DNA of 64,000 nucleotides from Alteromonas gilva. GTDB taxonomy: Bacteria; Pseudomonadota; Gammaproteobacteria; Enterobacterales; Alteromonadaceae. The stretch lies in the NCBI RefSeq assembly GCF_028595265.1, contig NZ_JAQQXP010000001.1, positions 2,232,001 through 2,296,000 of the forward strand. The letters run 5' to 3'. The notes under the pieces were generated by a model. The model was given only the letters and a program-made list of their open reading frames with translations. It did not search any database and had not been told where the DNA came from. The position numbers and the translations under genes are program-made. Shown piece by piece: positions 26,770-35,999 of the stretch; position 1 is the stretch's first letter; each line of letters opens with the position of its first letter.

Positions 26770-28878
26770 ATGACTATTATTAACCGATTTCACTTTTCAG
26801 CCCTTTCAATTGCTATTAGCACGATTTTGACTCCAGCCGTTTACGCAACAACAGCGCCACCGAATATAGAGAAAATATCTGTTTCAGGTGTTCGGCAAGC
26901 GTTTCGTGGAGATGTTCCTATGAGCGAGCAACCACAGAGTGTTGAATTTATTTCAACAGAAAGCCTTGATTATGCAGCAGTGAGCACGTTGACCGATATT
27001 TTTGATTTAACCCCAAGTATTACTGAGCAAAATGATTTTGGTGGTTTATGGGAAAGTTTCGCAATCCGTGGTCTGGTTGGTGATGAAAGTATTCCGTCAG
27101 GTTTTTTAATTAATGGCTACTCATCTGGCAGAAGCTTTAGCGGTACACGTGATACGAGTAATATCGAGTACGTAGAAATAATGAAAGGACCAGGCTCTGC
27201 GCTTTATGGTCGTTCTGAGCCAGGGGGGACGATTAATATAATTACTAAAAAACCACAGTTTGCAGAGCAGGGCGATATAAAAGTAACGTTGGGGAGCTGG
27301 CAAAATTACCGTGCAGAAGCTGACTACACCAATGCTATTTCAGAAAACGTAGCTTTTAGAATAAATGGGGCTGTCGAAGATGGTGAAAGTTTCCGAGACT
27401 ACCATGAGTCTGGTAAAACGGTAGTCACACCTTCAATTTTATGGTTAATTTCAGATACATCAAAGTTGAATTATGAGCTCGAGTATGTCGATCAAAGCGC
27501 AACCTTTGACCGTGGTATTGTTGCCATCGATGGAAAAATAGATGCATTGCCGATTAACACCTTTTTAGGTGAACCAAGTGATAAACCAACAGAGGTTGAT
27601 GCTATATCTCATCAACTTACGTTTGAGCACCAAATTGGTCAATGGTCTCTTTTGAATGGCTTTAGTTATAGTGATTCGACATTTTTAAGTGAATCGAGTG
27701 ATGCCGAACTTGCGCCAGGTCGACAAGTTTATTTCAAAGATGGCGAAACATTGAGTAGGCAGCATAATCAGCGCGACTATCAAACAAAGTATCTGTCTGC
27801 GCGAACAGAGCTTAGCGGTAGTGTTGAGCTTGCTGGTTTTACACATCACTTATTAATTGGCGCAGATGCCAGCAAGTTCGATTTTGATAAATTGTGGTAT
27901 CGGTATCGCCCAACCCTTGAAGACACCCGTTATGCTATTAACATGTATAACCCAGTGTATGGAAAGACGGCACCCGAAGGCTCACTATTGTATAACAGCA
28001 CTGAAGTTCAGCATAGCTACGGGGTTTATGTTCAGGACCAAATAGACCTAACTGCGCAATGGAAAGTGCAAGTGGGTGGCCGGTTTGATTGGTTTGATCA
28101 GCAAATAGATAATCATATTAATCAGAAACAGTCTAAAAGTGATCAGAGTACATTTAGCCCGCGTGTCGGTCTTGTGTATGCCTACTCAGACAACCTTCAG
28201 TACTACACAAGCTATTCTGAAGGCTTCAGACCCAACAGCGGCTACGATAGTAATGGTGATGCATTTGAGCCTGAGGAAACAGCTTCTTTCGAGGCTGGTG
28301 TTAAGTTTAATACTGATAGTATGAGTGGCAGCTTTACAGTGTTTAGCGCTGAAAAAAGCAATATGTTAACTACAGATCTGCAAGCTGGTGTATCGACTGC
28401 GTTAGGTGAAGTTACAAGCGATGGCGTTGAATTTGATTTACATGGCGACATAACCAACAGTGTCTCATTTGATTTTGCTTATACTTATACTGACGCTAAA
28501 ACAGCAAACGATACCGTTAATCCTGATTGGTGGGTAAAACTGCCAAAAGGTAGCCCATTACTCAATATTCCTAAACACAGTGCCAATGTTCAAATCAAGG
28601 GAGATTTAAACGACGTCATTGATTTAAATGCAACTGTAGGGCTCGCTATACAGCATGTAGGTAAGAGACTAGGTGAAACCATTGATCCTAGCTATTACTT
28701 ACCGTCTTTCACATTAGTAAATATGTTCGCAAAATATTATGTGAATGATGATGTAAGCTTACAATTTAATGTCAATAATTTGCTGGATAAAAAATACTAT
28801 TCCAATTCGTATTCTGCTATTTGGACTCAGCCAGGGGAACCGGTAAATTACAGATTGAGCTTAACGTATACATTTTAA
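26770..28878 (+). CDS. TonB-dependent siderophore receptor
   Basis: Outer-membrane receptor of 702 residues with signal peptide (FSALSIAISTILTPAVYA). The plug domain includes VPMSEQPQSVEFISTESL, IRGLVGD, VEIMKGPGSALYGRSEPGG and INIITKKP. The 22-strand barrel ends NLLDKKYYSNSY...YRLSLTYTF with the C-terminal aromatic residue. The VPMSEQPQSVEFIS and GSALYGRSEPGG forms are typical of ferrichrome/hydroxamate-type siderophore receptors. AAGAGA precedes the ATG and a Fur-like site lies upstream. No siderophore synthesis or ABC uptake genes are adjacent, so the ligand is probably an exogenous siderophore. Codon use is more AT-rich than flanking housekeeping genes, suggesting transfer. Confidence 0.92.
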   Translation: MTIINRFHFSALSIAISTILTPAVYATTAPPNIEKISVSGVRQAFRGDVPMSEQPQSVEFISTESLDYAAVSTLTDIFDLTPSITEQNDFGGLWESFAIRGLVGDESIPSGFLINGYSSGRSFSGTRDTSNIEYVEIMKGPGSALYGRSEPGGTINIITKKPQFAEQGDIKVTLGSWQNYRAEADYTNAISENVAFRINGAVEDGESFRDYHESGKTVVTPSILWLISDTSKLNYELEYVDQSATFDRGIVAIDGKIDALPINTFLGEPSDKPTEVDAISHQLTFEHQIGQWSLLNGFSYSDSTFLSESSDAELAPGRQVYFKDGETLSRQHNQRDYQTKYLSARTELSGSVELAGFTHHLLIGADASKFDFDKLWYRYRPTLEDTRYAINMYNPVYGKTAPEGSLLYNSTEVQHSYGVYVQDQIDLTAQWKVQVGGRFDWFDQQIDNHINQKQSKSDQSTFSPRVGLVYAYSDNLQYYTSYSEGFRPNSGYDSNGDAFEPEETASFEAGVKFNTDSMSGSFTVFSAEKSNMLTTDLQAGVSTALGEVTSDGVEFDLHGDITNSVSFDFAYTYTDAKTANDTVNPDWWVKLPKGSPLLNIPKHSANVQIKGDLNDVIDLNATVGLAIQHVGKRLGETIDPSYYLPSFTLVNMFAKYYVNDDVSLQFNVNNLLDKKYYSNSYSAIWTQPGEPVNYRLSLTYTF

Positions 28879-29760
28879 CTTCGTTTGAGCTATTTACGCC
28901 GGTTTGCAGACGTCGAGCCAAAGGCGGAGGTATCGTGCTGAAAAGCACAGGCGAAATTGTTCCAAGCTCGTGGACGGTGAAAGTCACGCTCATGGGGATC
29001 TACATCGTTAAATCGTTATAAGCTGGTCGCTGCGAAGTATACCGTGCACAGGCTTTTGCCGTGTATGGTATACGCAGCAGCCACCCTAATCATAAACATA
29101 CTTGATTGCGCATAATGTATATTATGTTAAATACTAAACATAGTTAGTTTAGTACATCACTAGTTTGCTGACTTTACTCACAGCCATCTTGAGTAATGCA
29201 TAGTTGATATTTTTGTTGTTATATTTGAGTGGTTTGAATCGCCACTAGTAATCTAGACACTTCCCAGCCGTTGGACATGGCGTTAATTTTCCTTATACGT
29301 GCCGGGCTGACACCGAAAAAGGTGGTAGCTAGAACAGCGGTGCTACGGGTCAGAAAAATGTGTAGTGATTGAAACATCGTACCCCATCAACGGGTTAAAT
29401 GCATAAAAAGCTCGCCATATATAAGCCAGTGGCTTACTTGCGAGCGTCATTACTTTTATCTCATGTTTTCGTCGAAGTTTTGCTACTTAGGACCATAAGG
29501 TGCAGTTAGCACATACGGTTTATTCTTCGACAAAATTAAGGTCTTATAGAGATCATCAGTCTATGCTGATGCAATAGAAGATGGTATGCCACAAGAAGCC
29601 TGAGAGTCTCTTTATTGTTGCGCTACTTCTTATTTGTGATTGCTTGAATTGTTTGCTACCGTCAACCGAATCCGAGAGCATCGGCATTAAGTTTAGTTTA
29701 AATTCATTCGTCAAATCATAATTGTCGAAAAGGACTCTTGTTATTCATCAGGGATGGAAA
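28879..29760. other. gene-poor AT-rich stretch with two large hairpins
   Basis: About 880 bases without a convincing gene in six frames. It contains an imperfect inverted repeat at 29029-29078 (GCTGCG and TATACC arms) and a compound stem at 29410-29445 (GCTCGC/GCGAGC with inner AAGCCA/TGGCTT). Short frames are broken by stops. It may hold remnants of a lost gene or mobile element, but no transposase motif could be read. Confidence 0.5.
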
Positions 29761-32271
29761 ATGAAACACAAGCATTTAATTCTAGCTTCGGCACTTAGTG
29801 TATTAACGGTATCATGCGGAGGGAGTTCGAAAGACTCTACAGAACCTGCACCCAATTTCGACTCAGAACCCGTTGGAAGTGTATTTGAGAATTTAAAAGA
29901 AACTTCTTACATTGCGTCTGCTGTTAGCCAAGATAATTCTTCTATTTCATATCGCTTATTAGATTCACCGGATAGTGATCTTTTCATTATCGATGGGGTC
30001 AATGGTTTGCTCACTTTCAAGGTCGCGCCCGATTTTGAAACGCCTCTAGACTCAGATAGTAATAATTTCTATGAAGTAGTAATTGAAGCACGCAGTTCAA
30101 CCAATACCGTTGCTCAGCAAACCGTGGTCATCGAAGTGCTCGATGATAGTCAAATTGACTTCTCTCTCTCGTACCCTTCCCCAGAAGCTAACGTAGGTGG
30201 CACTGAAGCAGCAACCCTCGTAAGGGGTTATGTTTACGATGAAGAAGATGGGGAACTGCTTTCAACGGATATAGCATCGATCACAGTGAACGGTGTTCAA
30301 GCTTCAGTAGATATTAACGCTGAAGGAGACTGGAGTGTCGAGTTACCTATCGATGTTATGAGTGAGCGAATTGATGTCAACATAAGCTTGAACCTTCAAA
30401 ACGACCAACAGATTGAAAAAGACTTTGCGCTAAACAATGCTGAAAATGTGTTTTTTACAGGTGTGAATGCTGTCGCTCTTGATGAACCGAATAGCCGTTT
30501 CTTTGCTGTAGATAATACTCGAGACATGATTTTTTCCGTCGATTTGGCAACTGGCACGAGAAAGATAGTTTCAGATTGGCAGCAAAGTATATCTTTTGAG
30601 GAAGGGCTTTCCTCTATTGCCTACCATGGATTAAACGACACTATTTTTGTAGCCACCAGTTTGGCTGGCGAAGGTAGTACCATAGTGTCGGTTGATACGA
30701 CCAACGGTCAACGCGAGCTTTTAACGAATGATGGTCTTTCACACATAGCGGTAAACCCAGTTGACGACGTTCATGTATCAGAAATCACCGATATGGTTAT
30801 TGACGTTGAAAACAACCGACTCCTAGCTCTGGAATTGTTTTGTCACGGTTACAAGCTTTGCAGCGACTATTATGTAAGTCTTCTGTCAATAGACATTAAT
30901 ACAGGCGAGCTGTCAGTGCTATCAAGAGCCCATCGCTGGGAAGACGATAGTGAGTTAAATATCGGAGTCGGTAAATATTTCGAGCCCGTTGATATGAAGT
31001 TTGATAGTGCAAATGGCCGCATTATTTCTGCTACGCAGATTGGCGCATTGGTGGGGATAGATATTGCAACAGGTGATACAACAACGCTATCAAACTACGA
31101 TCAGTATTCATTCCCGGTAACCACTGACTGGCGCCCTTTATCAAACAGTGGTGTCTTAGCTGACAACTCTGTATCGTTCGTCTCATCTAGTGAACAATTA
31201 GAAGCGATTTCTGTAGAAAGTGTTAACCTTGCTACGGGAGAACGTACATGGCTGTCAGAAATACCGGTTGAGAGCTACACGGAACGAAAACGAGAAGACA
31301 TCATAGTTCATGATAACGGTAGCCGACTTCTTGTATTTGGCGATAATAATACAAAGAAACAGTCAATTCTTGCAGTAGATTTAAATGACAGTTCAAAAAA
31401 TGTTATTGCAGAAGCAAAAACTACTCTTAATCTAGAAAACTTTGCTGCGGGTTATGACCAATCCAATGACTCAATAATTCTCGGCTTTTCTGAGATAGGG
31501 CCAGTGTCTTTTAGCGCTAATAACGGCTCAACAACAGAGTTACCTGTTAATACAGCGGGTTTCCAGGCTCAAATTTCAACGCTACGAAGTTCATTTATCG
31601 ACGATGAGAACCAAGTTATTTACCTTTCCTCTGGTTATTCAGATGATATGTCAATTTCTAAACTCAATCTGAGCAACACAGAACTATATGCGATCTCTAA
31701 TGCTCAATTGGGCGATGGTCCTCTGGTGGATGCGAAGAATATTACGCTTGATGCGAGTAACAATCGCCTTTTGGCTACAAACAATGGCCAGCTCTTTGAG
31801 ATTGACTTGGTAACTGGTGATAGAGCAAATATCAATTTATCTGGATATAACCTAAGTTCTATATCGCACATAGCATTACAGAATGGCGGAGAGCTTGTTT
31901 ACATTGCTGACTATCAATTGAAAGCGATTTTTGAAGCTAATTTAACAACCGGCGTAATGAGATTAGTGGCAAATACAGATGTTGGTACCGGGCCCAAACT
32001 AAATGCATCGGTTATTGCGCTTGACAACACTTCAAATGATCTGATTGCTTTGGATAATGATAGCCAAGCATTGTTATACATTGACATAGAAACAGGTGAT
32101 CGCACCGTTATTTCTGGCCCAAGTAGAGGTACTGGCCCTAAGATGCAGGGAGCAATTGCATTTTCTTTAGATTCCGAAAGAGAACGCGCATTTGTATTAG
32201 ACGAGATAGAAAATGTACTGTTTATCGTTGACCTTTCAACTGGAGACAGAGCTATTGCCACTACACTGTAG
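29761..32271 (+). CDS. lipoprotein with cadherin-like domain and propeller-like repeats
   Basis: Protein of 836 residues. The start at ATG 29761 gives a short signal ending LSVLTVSC followed by GGSS, consistent with a lipobox; the TTG 13 codons earlier would bury it. Residues of about 30-130 resemble a cadherin-like fold (SYRLLDSPDSDLFIIDG, NGLLTFKVAPDFE, YEVVIEARSS). A bacterial Ig-like segment follows (VRGYVYDEEDGELLS, ITVNGVQASVDI). The rest is repeated blades of the form ALDEPNSRFFAVDNTRD, FSVDLATGTRKIVSD and LTTGVMRLVANTD, suggesting a beta-propeller at the cell surface. AT-rich like the neighbouring receptor. Function unknown; adhesion or ligand binding is inference. Confidence 0.8.
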   Translation: MKHKHLILASALSVLTVSCGGSSKDSTEPAPNFDSEPVGSVFENLKETSYIASAVSQDNSSISYRLLDSPDSDLFIIDGVNGLLTFKVAPDFETPLDSDSNNFYEVVIEARSSTNTVAQQTVVIEVLDDSQIDFSLSYPSPEANVGGTEAATLVRGYVYDEEDGELLSTDIASITVNGVQASVDINAEGDWSVELPIDVMSERIDVNISLNLQNDQQIEKDFALNNAENVFFTGVNAVALDEPNSRFFAVDNTRDMIFSVDLATGTRKIVSDWQQSISFEEGLSSIAYHGLNDTIFVATSLAGEGSTIVSVDTTNGQRELLTNDGLSHIAVNPVDDVHVSEITDMVIDVENNRLLALELFCHGYKLCSDYYVSLLSIDINTGELSVLSRAHRWEDDSELNIGVGKYFEPVDMKFDSANGRIISATQIGALVGIDIATGDTTTLSNYDQYSFPVTTDWRPLSNSGVLADNSVSFVSSSEQLEAISVESVNLATGERTWLSEIPVESYTERKREDIIVHDNGSRLLVFGDNNTKKQSILAVDLNDSSKNVIAEAKTTLNLENFAAGYDQSNDSIILGFSEIGPVSFSANNGSTTELPVNTAGFQAQISTLRSSFIDDENQVIYLSSGYSDDMSISKLNLSNTELYAISNAQLGDGPLVDAKNITLDASNNRLLATNNGQLFEIDLVTGDRANINLSGYNLSSISHIALQNGGELVYIADYQLKAIFEANLTTGVMRLVANTDVGTGPKLNASVIALDNTSNDLIALDNDSQALLYIDIETGDRTVISGPSRGTGPKMQGAIAFSLDSERERAFVLDEIENVLFIVDLSTGDRAIATTL

Positions 32272-32330
32272 GTAGCGGAGATTAAGCAAGGCTTATTAAG
32301 CCGTATTATATTTCGCTTGTTCTGCTTATC

Positions 32331-32368
32331 AAAACGGCTTGCTTAATCAAAAAAGTGAGCCGTTTTTT
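32331..32368 (+). terminator. terminator after the cadherin-like lipoprotein gene
   Basis: AAAACGGCT (32331-32339) pairs with AGCCGTTTT (32358-32366) and the arm ends in a run of six T residues. A related copy of the AAGC-rich sequence lies just upstream (TTAAGCAAGGCTTATTAAGCCG). Confidence 0.75.
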
Positions 32369-32548
32369 GTAGCTACGAGTAAACAACTCGCCATTTGGGA
32401 TTAACGAATATTTCGTTTTTTGCTATTGTTAGCGCCCAAAGCTACTCAGTTGCTTGTTAGACAAACGATTAACGGTAGACACACTATCGAGTTCTTTTAA
32501 CATGCGCCTGCTCAATGTTGAGCATTACTTAATACTTACGCGGTCAGT

Positions 32549-32584
32549 AAAAAGCCCCGCACAGCGAAACTGTTCGGGGCTTTT
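32549..32584 (-). terminator. terminator after the Asp-box protein gene
   Basis: AAAAAGCCCCG and CGGGGCTTTT form a ten-base stem with an AC-rich loop, flanked by A and T runs on either side, about 35 bases beyond the stop of the minus-strand gene. Symmetry allows bidirectional use. Confidence 0.85.
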
Positions 32585-32618
32585 ATCCAGATATGTTTAT
32601 TGTACTGGCTATTGGTGC

Positions 32619-35600
32619 CTACAAACTTTCTAAGTCGTAAGCGCCTTGTTTGGATAATTTTTCATTCAGCGGTTTAACCTGCTCACTGAATAAGGTTTCC
32701 AGCTGCACTTTATATTGCTGCCACTGAGATTCCAGGTCGTCCAGACGTTTTAACGCGCCGGCTTGTGCGGGTGCGCCGGTTCTGTCGAAGTTATCCATTA
32801 AAAAGCGCACCTGTCTGTCGAGCATGTTTGGCCAGTTAATGTCATCTTCGAAAGTCTGGTGCTTAGGCTGTATTACCAGTGACTCCCAATCATCAATAGC
32901 ACTGACAATCCGGTCAATAGATGCCGATACTTCACTGGCCAGCATCATATTGGTCTCGGTGACGCCATTTAACTGTGAGCGCACGCTGCGTGCTTTTTGC
33001 AAATGGGCGAACAAGTCATTCAGCAGCGTTTCGGTTGCCTTAATGCTCTTTTCAACCACTTGTAACTGCGCTGCGTTGGCTTCTTCTCTGGGATCCGGGA
33101 GTACTTTAAAACTCCGGGTTTGGCTAACATCGCCGATGCTGATTTTGGCTTTATAATCACCCGGCATTACACGAGCGCCCTTCCAGCCGCCAAACAGCAT
33201 GACATTATCAATACAATTAAGCCCTTCGCGGCGTAAGTCCCACACAAACTCATTGTATCCTACGTTAGTTGAAGGATATGAAAAGCGCACCGGGCTGCGT
33301 ACATCTTCATTCCCCTTGGCACATTTCTCAAACGCACCAGGCGTTGATGATAACGAGCGAACCAGTTGATTTTGACTATCAAAAATATCAATGCGCAGAG
33401 CTTGGTCTTCCGCAGGTTCTTCTTTAAGGTAATAGCGGAATGTCGCACCCCGTGGCGGGTTTTTCGCCTGGGGTTGGTCGCTCATGCTGCCACCTGAGAG
33501 TAAACGAATGCCGTCAACAGGTTCAAACTGGAACAGCGCTTCATCCTCTAAGGATTTGTGTACCTCTCGCAGCGGGCTGATGTCGTCTAATATCCAGAAG
33601 CCTCGTCCTTGCGTGGCGACGACCAGATCGTCTCCTTTCACTTTCATGTCGGTAATGGCCACCGGCGGCAGGTTTAAATCAAGCACTTGCCAGTTATCAC
33701 CGTCGTCAAAACTCACAAACATGCCGCTTTCGGTACCGGCATACAGCATGCCTTCACGCTCAGTGTCTTCTCGTACCACCCTAACAAACGCGTCTTCGGG
33801 TAAACCATCGTCAATACGTTTCCAGCGCTTACCGTAGTTTTCGGTCTTATAAATATACGGGCTGTAATCATTGAGCTTGTAGCCAGTGACTGCAACGTAA
33901 GCTGTCCCCTCGTTATGGGGGCTTAATTCGATGGCATTCACCTGCGCTTCTTTTTTATGCGGCGTAATATCCTGCCAGCTTTTACCTTCGTTGCGAGTCA
34001 GGTGCAATTTACCATCATCAGCTCCCACCCAAAGCTCACCGGCATTTACCGGCGATTCAGCAATATAAAACACCGTGTTGTAATACTCGGCTCCAGCCTG
34101 CTCATTGGTGATTGGACCGCCGTTAAGGCCTTGCTTTTCGGGATCGTTGCGGGTTAAATCCGGGCTGATTTCCTGCCAGTTAACTCCCCTGTCGGTGGTT
34201 TTGAGGATCATTTGCGTGCCGTAGTACACGGTTTTAGGATCGTGTTGCGACACCAATACCGGCGCATTCCAGTTAGTCCGGTATTTTTGATCGCGCGCAT
34301 TGCGACCAAATACGTATTCCGGATAAGGCATAATCGGGCGGGTTAATCCGTTATCGCGATTGTATTCAGTGAGCGTACCATTAATGGTAGTGGCGTAAAT
34401 CAGCTCAGGGTTATCGGCATCAAAGGCAATATGGGCGCTTTCCCCACCGCCCACAGCGAACTGTTCATCAATGCTAATACCGCTGTCCCACGTTGCCGAG
34501 GGCGTTGCCATGGTGGTGTTATCCTGCTGGCCGCCATACACGTAATAAGGGTTTAGATTGTCGGTAATCACCCGGTAAAACTGGGCGGTTGGCTGATTAT
34601 AAATGGTCGACCACGAATCGCCGCCATCAAAGGTAACCGTTGCCCCGCCGTCGTTGGCGTTAATCATGTTCAGGCTGTTGTCCGGGTTAATCCACATATC
34701 GTGGGTGTCACCATGCGGCAGCGACTTAATTTCAAAGGTTTTACCGCCGTCTATAGACTTATGCAGCTGCACATTCATTACGTACAGGGTATTTTCGTCA
34801 TTGGGATCAACCTTTATGTGGTTGTAATACCAGGCGCGCGCCTGAAGAATGTTGTCGCCGTTCATCAGCTGCCAGGATTTACCGGCATCGTTACTGCGAT
34901 ACAGCCCGCCTTCATCGGCTTCAATAATGGCATATAAACGCTTGGGATTAGACGCGGCAATGTCGATGCCCACCTTACCAATTAATGACGGTAAGCCGTT
35001 TTCCAGTTTATTCCAGGTGTCGCCGCCGTCGGTAGACTTGTATAAACCACCGCCCTCACCGCCGGATTTTATAAACCAGGGGGTACGACCATGGTGCCAC
35101 ATGCTGGCATATAACACTCTGGGGTTAGAGGGATCTATGGTTAAATCGGCGGCGCCAGTGTCGGCATTAACCTTAAGCACATGCTGCCAGGTTTTACCGC
35201 CATCGGTGGTTTTGTAAATACCACGCTCTTCGTTGGGCGCCCAAATATTGCCTTGTACTGCAGCCCAGGCAATGTCTGGGTTGTCAGGGTGAATACGAAT
35301 CTTAGGGATTTGGCCCCGCTTGTCTAACCCTACAAGCTGCCAGGTTTCACCACCATCGGTGGATTTATAAATACCTTTACCATGGCTGGTTGTAACGCCC
35401 CGGATCGGGCCTTCGCCTGTACCAACATAAATAACGTTCGGATCGGAAGGCGCCACCGCAATTGAGCCGATACTGCCCACTGCAAAATCGTCATCGGAGA
35501 GTGGTTGCCACGACAAACCGGCATCGTCGGTTTTCCACACCCCTCCTCCGGCGGTCCCCATGTAATACAGATTGGTATTGCCTTCAACGCCCGTTACTGC

Positions 35601-35759
35601 AACCGAACGGCCACCACGATAAGGGCCAATAAAACGGTATTCCATTTTATCAAAAAGTTCGGGGTTAACGGTGTCTTTGAGTGCATAAGCAGATGGAGAC
35701 ATACTTACTAATGTGCCAACCGACACAACCATCGCTACGAGTGTTCGCCGTGAGATCAT
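32619..35759 (-). CDS. secreted Asp-box (BNR/VPS10-like) propeller protein A
   Basis: Exported protein of 1,046 residues with signal MISRRTLVAMVVSVGTLVSM..SAYA. It begins with the family block MEYRFIGPYRGGRSVAVTGV and carries many Asp-box repeats: GGVWKTDDAGLSW, GIYKSTDGGETW, GIYKTTDGGKTW, GLYKSTDGGDTW, GLYRSNDAGKSW, ILKTTDRGVNW and LHLTRNEGKSW. These predict two stacked propellers, followed by a beta domain (EFVWDLRREGLNC) and a helical C-terminal region. Such proteins are labelled glycosyl hydrolase or sortilin-like, but no catalytic residues can be assigned. ATG 35759 is chosen because it begins the signal peptide. It lies downstream of a paralogue on the same strand. Confidence 0.85.
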   Translation of the reverse strand: MISRRTLVAMVVSVGTLVSMSPSAYALKDTVNPELFDKMEYRFIGPYRGGRSVAVTGVEGNTNLYYMGTAGGGVWKTDDAGLSWQPLSDDDFAVGSIGSIAVAPSDPNVIYVGTGEGPIRGVTTSHGKGIYKSTDGGETWQLVGLDKRGQIPKIRIHPDNPDIAWAAVQGNIWAPNEERGIYKTTDGGKTWQHVLKVNADTGAADLTIDPSNPRVLYASMWHHGRTPWFIKSGGEGGGLYKSTDGGDTWNKLENGLPSLIGKVGIDIAASNPKRLYAIIEADEGGLYRSNDAGKSWQLMNGDNILQARAWYYNHIKVDPNDENTLYVMNVQLHKSIDGGKTFEIKSLPHGDTHDMWINPDNSLNMINANDGGATVTFDGGDSWSTIYNQPTAQFYRVITDNLNPYYVYGGQQDNTTMATPSATWDSGISIDEQFAVGGGESAHIAFDADNPELIYATTINGTLTEYNRDNGLTRPIMPYPEYVFGRNARDQKYRTNWNAPVLVSQHDPKTVYYGTQMILKTTDRGVNWQEISPDLTRNDPEKQGLNGGPITNEQAGAEYYNTVFYIAESPVNAGELWVGADDGKLHLTRNEGKSWQDITPHKKEAQVNAIELSPHNEGTAYVAVTGYKLNDYSPYIYKTENYGKRWKRIDDGLPEDAFVRVVREDTEREGMLYAGTESGMFVSFDDGDNWQVLDLNLPPVAITDMKVKGDDLVVATQGRGFWILDDISPLREVHKSLEDEALFQFEPVDGIRLLSGGSMSDQPQAKNPPRGATFRYYLKEEPAEDQALRIDIFDSQNQLVRSLSSTPGAFEKCAKGNEDVRSPVRFSYPSTNVGYNEFVWDLRREGLNCIDNVMLFGGWKGARVMPGDYKAKISIGDVSQTRSFKVLPDPREEANAAQLQVVEKSIKATETLLNDLFAHLQKARSVRSQLNGVTETNMMLASEVSASIDRIVSAIDDWESLVIQPKHQTFEDDINWPNMLDRQVRFLMDNFDRTGAPAQAGALKRLDDLESQWQQYKVQLETLFSEQVKPLNEKLSKQGAYDLESL

Positions 35760-35938
35760 TATTGAGCGCCTTATTATTGTTTTGGTAAAACTAAACCCAT
35801 AATGCAACGATGCGCAGATTGAGCAAAGGCTTTTAAGCGCATGTATTCATCACTTTACCCCAATAGCGTTGTTTAGCATACAGGCAGGGTAATGCGAGCC
35901 TGTTCACTTAAGGTATAAGGTTAACAGGTGGCTCAAAG

Positions 35939-35980
35939 CAAAGCGCCCCCAAAGCCAGGCTGGCTAATGGAGGCGCTTTG
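35939..35980 (-). terminator. hairpin between the two Asp-box protein genes
   Basis: CAAAGCGCC (35939-35947) pairs with GGCGCTTTG (35972-35980), with an inner AGCCAGGCTGGCT palindrome. On the minus strand it follows the stop of the upstream gene by about 20 bases. The T tract is short, so termination may be partial. Confidence 0.55.
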
Positions 35981-35999
35981 AATATTACCGAAGCTTATT

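Noticed and set aside
29029..29078. Possible integron attC site
   Set aside because: The arms do not show the conserved attC core pair or a neighbouring integron cassette or integrase, so it is kept only as an unexplained palindrome.
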